64,000 nucleotides of DNA, from assembly GCA_040905445.1 (NCBI GenBank), contig JBBDRN010000034.1, positions 1 through 64,000 on the forward strand, given 5' to 3'. A program made the position numbers and the translations under genes. The DNA comes from SKPT01 sp040905445 (GTDB lineage Bacteria > Planctomycetota > Phycisphaerae > Phycisphaerales > Phycisphaeraceae). The notes beneath the pieces are model-generated. The model was not told where the DNA came from. It searched no databases and saw only the letters and a list, made by a program, of their open reading frames with translations. Each line of letters begins with the position of its first letter. The stretch's first letter is position 1. Positions 1 to 10,247 of this stretch are shown in pieces.

Positions 1-2603
<2,603 letters not shown>

Positions 2604-2612
2604 CGGAGGGTT

Positions 2613-2634
2613 CAGGGATCAGGGATCAGGGATC
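2613..2634 (+). repeat. Heptad array (CAGGGAT)3, left arm
   Basis: Three consecutive 7-base units of the type CAGGGAT follow the alaS stop codon. The complementary array lies at 3047-3090, so the two form inverted arms around the four-helix-bundle gene. The period is 7 and therefore not codon-based. Confidence 0.8.
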
Positions 2635-2649
2635 GGTCAGAGGGGCAGC

Positions 2650-3041
2650 ATGCTTGAGGACCAGACGAAACGGGCCGACGGGGAACAGTCGTACCGTCAG
2701 TTGCAGGTTTGGCAGGCGGCGATGGATCTGGCGGAAGCGATCTGTCGCTTGACCCGAGCCTTCCCTGCTGAGGAGCGGTTCGCCTCGCCCGTCAGCTTAG
2801 CGCTGCCGCCATCTCGGTGCCTTCCAACATCGCCGAAGGCTACGGCCGGATGCACCGCCGCGAGTACGTGCACCACCTGTCCATCGCGCGTGGGTCACTT
2901 ATGGAAGCCGAAACGCAGCTGACACTCGCCGTCCGCCTCGGTTACGTCGCCCGCGAAGACGTCCTCGCCGTCTGGGACACCGCGCAGCACACCGGCAGAA
3001 TGCTCCACCGTCTCATACAATCGCTCACCAACACGCCGTGA
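2650..3041 (+). pseudogene. Four-helix-bundle (S23/23S rRNA IVS-type) protein, frameshifted
   Basis: The family is about 120 residues and forms a four-helix bundle; stand-alone members have no firm function, and Avd of diversity-generating retroelements is a relative. The first part from ATG 2650 reads YRQLQVWQAAMDLAEAICRL and then EERFAS. The rest lies in another frame: RLARQLSAAAISVPSNIAEG, then YGRMHRREYVHHLSIARGSL, ending with TGA at 3039-3041. Adding one base near 2782 (TTCGCC to TTCGGCC) joins the parts as EERFGLARQLSAAAISV, which fits the family. It is therefore a one-base deletion, either genuine decay or a sequence error. It sits between alaS and dapL inside inverted heptad arrays, like a small cargo gene. 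Confidence 0.85.
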
Positions 3042-3046
3042 CTTCT

Positions 3047-3090
3047 GATCCCGGCTCCCTGATCCCCGATCCCTGATCCCCGAACCCCAG
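3047..3090 (+). repeat. Heptad array (TGATCCC/CGATCCC), right arm
   Basis: Degenerate 7-base units such as TGATCCC, CGATCCC and GGCTCCC are the reverse complement of the array at 2613-2634. The array ends only six bases before the dapL start codon, leaving dapL without a recognisable Shine-Dalgarno sequence. Confidence 0.75.
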
Positions 3091-3096
3091 TTTCCC

Positions 3097-4350
3097 ATGC
3101 CCAAGATTAACGACAACTATCTCAAGCTCACGGCCGGGTACCTCTTCCCCGAGATCGCGCGACGCGTGAGCGCCTTCGCCGACGCCAACCCCTCCGCCGA
3201 GATCATCAAGCTCGGCATCGGCGATGTGACTGAGCCGCTGCCCGCCGCGTGTGTCGCCGCCATGCACAAGGCCCTCGACGAGCAGGCCGGCCGCGACACG
3301 TTCCACGGCTACGGCCCCGAGCAGGGCTACCCGTTCCTGCGCGAAGCCATCGCGCAGCACGATTACCAGACGCGCGGTGCCCAGGTCGCCGCCGACGAGA
3401 TCTTCATCTCCGACGGCAGCAAGTGCGACACCGGCAACATCCTCGACATCCTGGCCCCCGCCACCCAAGGCGGGCACGGCAACACGATCGCCGTCCTCGA
3501 CCCGGTCTACCCCGTCTACGTCGACACCAACGTCATGGCGGGCAACACCGGCCCGGCGCGCGACGACGGCAAGTACGAAGGCCTCGTCTACCTGCCCGTG
3601 ACCGCCGAAAACGAGTTCACGCCCGGCCTGCCCGCGCAGCCCGTCGACGTCATCTATCTCTGCTACCCCAACAACCCGACCGGCGCCGTCGCGAGCAAGG
3701 CCGCGCTCAAGCAGTGGGTCGACTACGCCCGCGAGCACGGCTCGCTCATCCTCTTCGACGCGGCGTATGAGGCGTACATCACCGAGCCGCAGATTCCGCA
3801 CTCGATCTACGAGATCGACGGCGCGCGCGACGTCGCCATCGAGTTCCGCAGCTTTTCGAAAAACGCCGGATTCACCGGCACGCGCTGCGCCTGGACCGTC
3901 GTGCCACGCGAGCTCACCGGCAAAACATCCGACGGTCGCGATGTGCCCCTGCACCAGCTCTGGAACCGCCGGCAGTCGACCAAGTTCAACGGCGTGTCCT
4001 ACATCGTCCAGCGCGGCGCCGAGGCCGTCTACTCCGACGCCGGCCAGCAGCAGGTGCGCGAGCTGGTGAGCTTCTACCTCGACAACGCGCGCATCGTCCG
4101 CGAAGCGCTCAGCGAGCGCGGCATGGACGTCTACGGCGGCGTCAACGCCCCCTACGTCTGGGTCAGGGCGCCCGACGGCCTGTCGAGCTGGGACCTGTTC
4201 GACAAGCTGCTCAACGAAGCCCACGTCGTCAGCACGCCGGGCAGCGGGTTCGGCGCCGCCGGCGAAGGCTACTTCCGCATCAGCGCCTTCAACTCCCGCG
4301 CCAACATTGAGGCCGCGATGCAGCGCATCGGCAGCCGGTTGGCGGTGTAA
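3097..4350 (+). CDS. dapL: LL-diaminopimelate aminotransferase
   Basis: PLP enzyme converting tetrahydrodipicolinate to LL-diaminopimelate in one step for lysine and peptidoglycan synthesis. The protein has 417 residues, the usual DapL length. It begins MPKINDNYLKLTAGYLFPEI, typical of the family, and carries IKLGIGDVTEPLP, YPNNPTGA and SFSKNAGFTGTR, in which K255 should form the Schiff base with PLP. A plausible -10 is not evident, and the bases before the ATG are the edge of the heptad repeat (CAGTTTCCC) with no Shine-Dalgarno sequence. The gene is convergent with the AsmA-like gene. Confidence 0.95.
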   Translation: MPKINDNYLKLTAGYLFPEIARRVSAFADANPSAEIIKLGIGDVTEPLPAACVAAMHKALDEQAGRDTFHGYGPEQGYPFLREAIAQHDYQTRGAQVAADEIFISDGSKCDTGNILDILAPATQGGHGNTIAVLDPVYPVYVDTNVMAGNTGPARDDGKYEGLVYLPVTAENEFTPGLPAQPVDVIYLCYPNNPTGAVASKAALKQWVDYAREHGSLILFDAAYEAYITEPQIPHSIYEIDGARDVAIEFRSFSKNAGFTGTRCAWTVVPRELTGKTSDGRDVPLHQLWNRRQSTKFNGVSYIVQRGAEAVYSDAGQQQVRELVSFYLDNARIVREALSERGMDVYGGVNAPYVWVRAPDGLSSWDLFDKLLNEAHVVSTPGSGFGAAGEGYFRISAFNSRANIEAAMQRIGSRLAV

Positions 4351-4352
4351 CG

Positions 4353-4368
4353 CCGACGCGACCGTCGG
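4353..4368. terminator. Possible bidirectional hairpin between convergent genes
   Basis: CCGACG-CGAC-CGTCGG forms a 6-bp stem in the 32-base gap between the dapL stop and the stop of the convergent minus-strand gene. There is no T-run, so its terminator role is inferred from position only. Confidence 0.35.
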
Positions 4369-4382
4369 TTGGCCCGCTCGTG

Positions 4383-7300
4383 CTACGGCACCGCCTGCGC
4401 CGGCTCGGGCCCACCACGCGCACCGCCTTGTCCGAGCACGCCCTGCCACGACCGCCGCAGGTCCTCCATGCTCACGACATAGGCGTCCGGGTCCTCGAGC
4501 GTGCCCGTGACGCGGATGCCCATGAGCTGGTCGACCAGGACATCGATCATGTCCGACAGCACGCCCAGCCGCGGCGTTGCGGGGTTGCGTGCGTAGAAGC
4601 TCAGGTCCAGCCGCTGCGTCGGGTAGTGCAGTGTTCCCGCGCCGCTCAGCGCCACCGTCGCCGCGCCGAGGTGCAGGTGCTCGATGAGGATGTCGTTGCC
4701 GGCGATGATCGCCTCGACCTCGGCGTCGCGAAAGGCGTTGGCGGTGGGCACCGTCAGGCTCGCCGCCTGCAACAGGGCCAGCGTCAACGGCCGCTCGTAG
4801 AGCTGCGCGTCGCGGATGCGCAGGCTCAGCCGCCCGCGCCGGGCCATCGGTTCGTTAGGCACGGTCTCGAGTGTCAGGCTCGCGGTCAGTCGCCCCGCGC
4901 CGGCGTCGTTGCCGTCGATCTCCGATTCGGGATCGATCACGGGCAGCGCGGCGACGTCCTGCAGCGTCAGCTCCAGGCGCGTGCGTCTGCCCTGGCCGGT
5001 CTCGATCCACCCGCGGCCTGCGAGCGTTCCGCCGTGCATCGTGCCCGTCAGATGCGTGATGTGCAGGCGATCCGGGCGATCGGGGTCGGTCGCGAGACGG
5101 AGAGTCAGCGGCGCGATGGGTCGGCCGGCCGCGAGCAACTGCCGGGCACGCAGCGTCAGCGCCACGACAGGATCAGCCGCGCCGCGGTGGTAGGCGATGT
5201 CGAGCTCGATGTGGCCTTCGATCTCGGTCAGGGCCGTGCCGATGTCCAGCGACGTGCCGTCGAGCTCGAGTCGACCGGTGAAGCGTATCAGCTCCTGGCC
5301 GGCGTCCGCGTCGGGCGCGTAGCGCAGGCGTGTGTTGGCCAGGTGAATCGGCCCTTGGACCGCCAGCCGTTCGAGCAGGGCGAGGACGGGCGGCGGCAGC
5401 ACGGCACGCAGCGGCGCGTCGATCCGATGCAGCGTCCCCCCCAGCCGCAGATCCACGGTTCCCACGTCGGCGTCCGTCAGCGCGACCCGCCCGTCGAGTT
5501 GCACCACGTTGGCGCCGACCCAGCCGCGCAGCCCGCTGAGGCGCAGCTCGCCGGGCGCGACGTGCGCCTCGCCGGCGAGGTCGGCGAGCGCGATCCGTTC
5601 GCCGCCGAAGTTGAACGCCAGGCGGCGCGGGCGCAGGCTCGCCTTCCATGTCTCGGCGCTCGTCGCGTCGCCGCGGGCGGCGAGGTTGACCGTGGCGTCG
5701 AAGCGACCGGCGGGCTGGTAGGTGTCGAAGAGCTGCGCCAAGGGAGCCCGGGCCTCGTGCCCGGGCGGCAGCAGGTCGAGCAGCTCGGCGCTGAGCGGAA
5801 AGTCAATCGCCTGCAGGCGCAGGCGGTGGCGCGGCGGCGCTTGCTCGCCCCAGGTGAAGCGTCCGTCGGCGGTGAGCGAGCCGCCCGCGTGTCGGGCCGT
5901 GAGCCCGTCGAGCGTGACGCGACCCGGGGCGAGCGTGAACTCACCGGCGAGTTCCGCGAGTCGCAGTCGTCCGCCGAACGGCCTCAGCTCGACGTTGCCC
6001 GGCGAAAAGGTCAGCGAGAAGTCGGCGCCGCGTGGGCGGTCCGGGTCGCGGAAGATGCGGCCGTGCCCGAGCAGCGTGCCGCTCGCGTGCAGGCTGCGCA
6101 CCCAGCGCTGCTGCGCGTGGGGCAGGGACGCCAGCAGCAACTCGTCGATCGGCAGCCGGGCGTTGTCGATGTAGAGGTCGGGCGTGACGCGGCGGGCCTC
6201 CGGGTCGATGTGCACCAGCCCGGCGATGCGTCCGCTTGCGCCGGTAAGCCCTTCGACGACGATGTCCTCGGCGCGGATGCGCGTGCGTTCGATCGCGAGC
6301 TGTCCGCCCGTGGCCGTGAGCGGGTAGGGCCAGTGCGCGAACAGGCCGTGGACCGGCTCGGTGGGGCGCAGCAGCGCTTCGATGGCGACCCGGCCGTGCG
6401 TCTGCTCGGGTCCCAGCCGGCGGGCCTCGAGCATCATGTCGGCGCGGCCGGCGGCGAGGTCGAAGCGCGGCGCCGACGCGCGCCCGCGTGCTCGCGACCC
6501 GGGCCGATCCGGGTCGGGGCCCGTGCGGATGTGCCCGGCATCGACGAGGCGGCGGTGGCCCGCGGCGTCGAAGAACAGCGCCAGCGCCTGGCGCTGCCGC
6601 GGACGCAGGGCGCGGAACAGGTGGCGGTCGACCGTCAGTTGCTCGCCGGTGATCGTCATGTCGATGCGCGCCCGGCCGTGAGGCGGCGTGACGCGGCCGG
6701 TGATGTGCACCTCGCCGCCCGCGGGTGTTCGGCCCGTGAGCCCCTCGATGTGGAGTTCGTCGTTGTTGAAATGGATCGTGCCGTGCACGTCCTGGAGCGG
6801 ATAAGGGAACTTGTCATACCGCCCGGCGGCGTGGGCGACCAACAGCCGGCCTTCGTACGTCAACTGCTCGCCTGCCGCGGCGCGGTGAACGTGGGCCCGG
6901 GCCTCGAAGCGGCCGCGCGGCTGAAACCGGTTGTAGGCCCGCGCGAGCTGGTCCGTCGTGTTCGCCAGCGCCGGCGGCTCATCGGTCAGCTCGAACGGCT
7001 CGGTGCGCACGTAAAGATCGAGCGGCGCGTCGAGGCGAAGCCCCTCGATCCGCCCCTGGACCTCGTAGCCGATCCCTTCGACCCGCCCCGTGAGCTGCTC
7101 GACGTAGAGCGTCTCGCCGGCGAGCCCCAGCCGGGCGTGCACGTCGGTCATGCGCGGGTCGATCTCAGCGATCGGCACGGACAGCGAGACGTTGCGCATG
7201 ATCAGCTCGGCCTCGGTGGCTTGCGGGCGGTCGGGTCGATACGTCAGCGAGATCGTCGGCAGCTCACCCTCGGGGTCCAGCCGCTGCCACCAGCGGCGCA

Positions 7301-8096
7301 GATCGCGCGGCAGCAGGTAGCGCTGGCCCTCGACGAAGCGGAAATGCTCCAGCCGCGCGTCGATGCGAGGCTCGGCGAGGTCGACCGTGCCGATCAGTTC
7401 CAGGGCGTCGTCGGCAGGCGGGTCGTCCGGCTCCTGGCGCAGGGAAAAGTGGTAGGCGCTGGGCGTCTGGCCGTCCTGTACCAGCACTCCATGTAGTGGC
7501 AGCGACGCCAGGGCGTGGTAGTTGAGCTCCGCGTCCAGCTCGCCGAAGCGCAGCGCCCCGTCGCGCACCGTCAGCTCGGGCAGCGCGTTCGGGAGCGCGG
7601 GGTCGTTGTCGTCAGGCCCGGGCAGCAGGCGCTGGTAGGTGTAGTGATAGGCGTCGCGGTCTTCGGTCAGGTACAGCCGCGGCTCGTCGAGCGCGACGCG
7701 CCGCACCGGCAGCCGCCCGCCCAGAAGCGCGCCCAAGCTGAACTCGACGGCCGCCTGGCGCGCCTCGAACAGCCGCCCCGCATCGCCCACCAGCCCGGGT
7801 ACGCGCAGTTCCAGCGTGTCGACCGTCAGTCGGCCGCCCCAGTTCAGCCGGGCGATCTCCAGCTCGACGTCCGCACCGGTGGTGCGCGTCAGGGCCTGCG
7901 TGACGATATAGCTCAGCGGCCCGGGGCGGGTCAGGATAAACCCCGCCAGCGCGAGGATCACGGCCAGCACCGCGAGCGCGGCGACCGCCCGGCGCAGCCA
8001 GCGTCGGCGCGGGCGGGAGGCGGGGGTGTCGCCGGCGGGCGCGTGCGCAGGCGCGGGCGCCCGGCAGGATTGGGTGGGGGCGGCGTCGTGGGGCAA
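4383..8096 (-). CDS. AsmA/TamB-like large envelope protein
   Basis: 1237 residues. A basic N-terminus (RRRWLRRAV) precedes one membrane segment at about 36-54 (AALAVLAVILALAGFIL). A long beta-rich body follows, with repeated patterns such as LTGRVEGIGYEVQGRIEG and FGGRLRLAELAGEFTLAPG. The C-terminal ~150 residues (LRIRDAQLYERPLTLALLQA, LSGAGTLHYPTQRLDLSF, IRVTGTLEDPDAYVVSM) match the pattern of AsmA-like C-terminal domains. Such proteins are anchored in the inner membrane, span the periplasm and are implicated in lipid transport to the outer membrane; here that role is inferred. The start is TTG, chosen because GGGAGAG lies about 7 bases upstream and the membrane anchor follows. A TACAAT box is at 8164-8169. 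Confidence 0.8.
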   Translation of the reverse strand: MPHDAAPTQSCRAPAPAHAPAGDTPASRPRRRWLRRAVAALAVLAVILALAGFILTRPGPLSYIVTQALTRTTGADVELEIARLNWGGRLTVDTLELRVPGLVGDAGRLFEARQAAVEFSLGALLGGRLPVRRVALDEPRLYLTEDRDAYHYTYQRLLPGPDDNDPALPNALPELTVRDGALRFGELDAELNYHALASLPLHGVLVQDGQTPSAYHFSLRQEPDDPPADDALELIGTVDLAEPRIDARLEHFRFVEGQRYLLPRDLRRWWQRLDPEGELPTISLTYRPDRPQATEAELIMRNVSLSVPIAEIDPRMTDVHARLGLAGETLYVEQLTGRVEGIGYEVQGRIEGLRLDAPLDLYVRTEPFELTDEPPALANTTDQLARAYNRFQPRGRFEARAHVHRAAAGEQLTYEGRLLVAHAAGRYDKFPYPLQDVHGTIHFNNDELHIEGLTGRTPAGGEVHITGRVTPPHGRARIDMTITGEQLTVDRHLFRALRPRQRQALALFFDAAGHRRLVDAGHIRTGPDPDRPGSRARGRASAPRFDLAAGRADMMLEARRLGPEQTHGRVAIEALLRPTEPVHGLFAHWPYPLTATGGQLAIERTRIRAEDIVVEGLTGASGRIAGLVHIDPEARRVTPDLYIDNARLPIDELLLASLPHAQQRWVRSLHASGTLLGHGRIFRDPDRPRGADFSLTFSPGNVELRPFGGRLRLAELAGEFTLAPGRVTLDGLTARHAGGSLTADGRFTWGEQAPPRHRLRLQAIDFPLSAELLDLLPPGHEARAPLAQLFDTYQPAGRFDATVNLAARGDATSAETWKASLRPRRLAFNFGGERIALADLAGEAHVAPGELRLSGLRGWVGANVVQLDGRVALTDADVGTVDLRLGGTLHRIDAPLRAVLPPPVLALLERLAVQGPIHLANTRLRYAPDADAGQELIRFTGRLELDGTSLDIGTALTEIEGHIELDIAYHRGAADPVVALTLRARQLLAAGRPIAPLTLRLATDPDRPDRLHITHLTGTMHGGTLAGRGWIETGQGRRTRLELTLQDVAALPVIDPESEIDGNDAGAGRLTASLTLETVPNEPMARRGRLSLRIRDAQLYERPLTLALLQAASLTVPTANAFRDAEVEAIIAGNDILIEHLHLGAATVALSGAGTLHYPTQRLDLSFYARNPATPRLGVLSDMIDVLVDQLMGIRVTGTLEDPDAYVVSMEDLRRSWQGVLGQGGARGGPEPAQAVP

Positions 8097-8163
8097 AGGC
8101 GGCTCTCCCGCCGGCCGTCCGGGACACAGATCAGGCCGTCCCCGGGCCGGTGGTCAGGGTTCG

Positions 8164-8169
8164 ATTGTA
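8164..8169 (-). promoter_or_regulatory. Putative -10 box (TACAAT) of the AsmA-like gene
   Basis: On the minus strand TACAAT is followed by a GC-rich stretch, predicting a leader of about 60 bases before the TTG at 8096. No convincing -35 is seen at 16-18 bases spacing. Confidence 0.45.
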
Positions 8170-8318
8170 CATCGCCCCGGTGCCGGCAATCCAGCACCAG
8201 TCGGGAAATGCGGGTCAGGCTCCGAGAACGCGAAAAGCCCGCCCGTTTGATCGCCGCCGCCCTCAGCGGTAGGTTGGCCACCCTCGGAACCATTCATCCA
8301 TCCACCAGGGAGGCGAGC

Positions 8319-9902
8319 ATGTCTGACGCCGGCGTTCACTACTTTCGGCCGGAATGGATCGAACCCGACAGCCGCACGATGGAGCTCGACGTCTGCGTCT
8401 ACGGCGGCACCGCCGCCGGCGTCGTCGCCGCCTGTGCCGCCACGCGGCGCGGACGCTCCGCCATCCTCCTCAACCCCGGCGTCTTCCTCGGCGGAATGAC
8501 CAGCGGCGGCCTGAGCTGGACCGACTCCGGCAAGAAGCACGTCATCGGCGGCATGTCGCGCGACTTCTACCGCGCCTGCGGCCAGCACTACGGCCGCGAC
8601 GAGGAGTGGCTCTTCGAGCCCGGCGTCGCCCGCGCCGTGATGGACGCCTGGATCGTTGGACATGACGTTCCCGTGCACCACCGCCAGTTCCTCGATCAAG
8701 TGGAGCTCGACGCCGGACGGATTGCGTCCGTGCGGATGATCTCGGGCCTCGTCGTGCGGGCGAAGATGTTCGTCGACGCGACCTACGAGGGGGATCTGCT
8801 CGCCAAGGCCGGCGTGCCCTACACCGTCGGCCGCGAATCCAACGCGGTCTACGGCGAGACGCTCAACGGCGTGCAGCCGCAGGACAAGCACCAGTTTTCC
8901 CACCCCGTCGATCCGTACGTCGAGCCCGGCGTCGTGAGCTCCGGCACGCTGCCCTGGGTCCACGAAGGTGAGATCGCGCCCACCGGCTCGGGCGACCATC
9001 GCATCCAGGCGTACTGCTTCCGCGTCTGCCTGACGGACAAGGACGACGTGCGCGTGGCCTGGCGCAAGCCCGAGGGGTACGACCCGAGCGAGTATCTGCT
9101 CGGGTCGCGCTGGTACCAAAGCGAGAAGAGCGTCTACAACGACACGCTCCATGGCGACGGCGAGCTGCGCAAGTTCGATCGCCTGAGCGTCCGCCACAAG
9201 GTGGACGCGAACAACCATGGCCCGTTCAGCAGCGACTACATCGGGGCGAACTACCCCTGGCCCGAGGCGTCGTACCAGCAGCGCGATCGCATCTTTCAGC
9301 AGCATCGCATCTACCAGCAGGGCCTCTACTGGTTCTTCGCCAACGACCCGTCGATGCCCAAGCGGTACCGTGAGGCCTTCGCCCGATGGGGCCTGGCTGC
9401 GGATGAGTTCGTGGAGACCGGCCACTGGCCGCACCAGCTCTACGTGCGCGAGGCGCGGCGGATGGTCGGCGACTACGTCCTGACCGAGCATGACTGCATG
9501 CACCGCACCGCCTGCGACGACCCCGTCGGCATGGGCTCCTACACCGTCGACTCCCACAACGTCTCGCGATTCGTGCGCGACGGCCACGTGCTCAATGAGG
9601 GCGACGTGCAGGTGCCCTGCGCCGGGCCCTACGGCATCAGCTACCGCAGCATCGTGCCGCCGGCCGGCAGCGTCGCGAACCTGGCCGTGCCCGTCTGCTG
9701 CTCGACGAGCCACATCGCGTTCGGCTCCGTGCGGATGGAGCCGGTCTTCATGATCCTGGCGCAGTCGGCGGCGATCGCGATCGACCTGGCCCTCGCCGAC
9801 GACGCCGCGCTGCAGGACGTCGCCTACGACGCGCTCCGCCCGGAACTCGACGCGGCAGGCCAGGTGGCCGAGCACCAGGGCGCGGAGGCGGGCCAGCGCT
9901 GA
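8319..9902 (+). CDS. FAD-dependent oxidoreductase (FAD_oxidored family)
   Basis: 527 residues with an N-terminal dinucleotide-binding fold, VCVYGGTAAGVVAACAATRR, in which the glycine motif is at residues 29-34. Further family features are GGMTSGGLSWTDSGKK, VDATYEGDLLAKAGVPY and a C-terminal TSHIAFGSVRMEPVFMILAQ helix that closes the FAD site. The family (PF12831 type) is common in planctomycetes, usually with unknown carbohydrate-related substrates. There is no signal peptide at this start. ATG 8319 was chosen because AGGGAGG precedes it; longer upstream frames lack coding character. It is divergent from the AsmA-like gene, with about 220 bases between them. Confidence 0.88.
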   Translation: MSDAGVHYFRPEWIEPDSRTMELDVCVYGGTAAGVVAACAATRRGRSAILLNPGVFLGGMTSGGLSWTDSGKKHVIGGMSRDFYRACGQHYGRDEEWLFEPGVARAVMDAWIVGHDVPVHHRQFLDQVELDAGRIASVRMISGLVVRAKMFVDATYEGDLLAKAGVPYTVGRESNAVYGETLNGVQPQDKHQFSHPVDPYVEPGVVSSGTLPWVHEGEIAPTGSGDHRIQAYCFRVCLTDKDDVRVAWRKPEGYDPSEYLLGSRWYQSEKSVYNDTLHGDGELRKFDRLSVRHKVDANNHGPFSSDYIGANYPWPEASYQQRDRIFQQHRIYQQGLYWFFANDPSMPKRYREAFARWGLAADEFVETGHWPHQLYVREARRMVGDYVLTEHDCMHRTACDDPVGMGSYTVDSHNVSRFVRDGHVLNEGDVQVPCAGPYGISYRSIVPPAGSVANLAVPVCCSTSHIAFGSVRMEPVFMILAQSAAIAIDLALADDAALQDVAYDALRPELDAAGQVAEHQGAEAGQR

Positions 9903-10247
9903 CACGCATCTCACGTTCGGGTCGGGTGCCCGGCCGCCTGTCGATGCGCCCGGACCGCGGCAGGCACACGATCGTCATGCCGATCATGAGGGCGGCAGGC
10001 CACGTCGCGGCGCCTTTATCGGACGCCACGCATGCCCCGCGCGTCGCCCCGAGGCGGCTGCCGGCGAGGTTTCCACTTCCGTCAACGCGCATTCGACCCG
10101 CGCCGGTTCATCCGCCGATAACAGGGGCAGGCGAGGCAGCGATGGTGCGCGCCGGCCGGACGACGCTGGTGGACCAGCCACCAGTGGCATCCGGCTTCGG
10201 GACGAGTCGACAGCGGCGTGTTGGTGTGGATCTCCGTCGGGAACGGC
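9903..10247 (+). other. Intergenic region with a small palindrome
   Basis: No gene is seen. TGGTGG-ACCAG-CCACCA (about 10170-10186) forms a short hairpin and resembles the GGTGGnCnnGCCCACC repeat family found near 53418. No convincing promoter for the downstream HEAT gene is visible. Confidence 0.5.

Noticed and set aside
2613..3090. Possible CRISPR array
   Set aside because: The units are 7 bases, directly abutting and without spacers.
3025..4449. Minus-strand open frame opposite dapL
   Set aside because: dapL is unmistakable with its PLP lysine motif; the antisense frame has only compositional coding character.
4380..7496. Long plus-strand open frame of over 1000 codons opposite the AsmA-like gene
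   Set aside because: It is a GC-rich antisense shadow. The minus frame has a signal/anchor, ribosome site and family-like C-terminus; the plus frame is Arg/Gln/Val-rich low complexity without domains.
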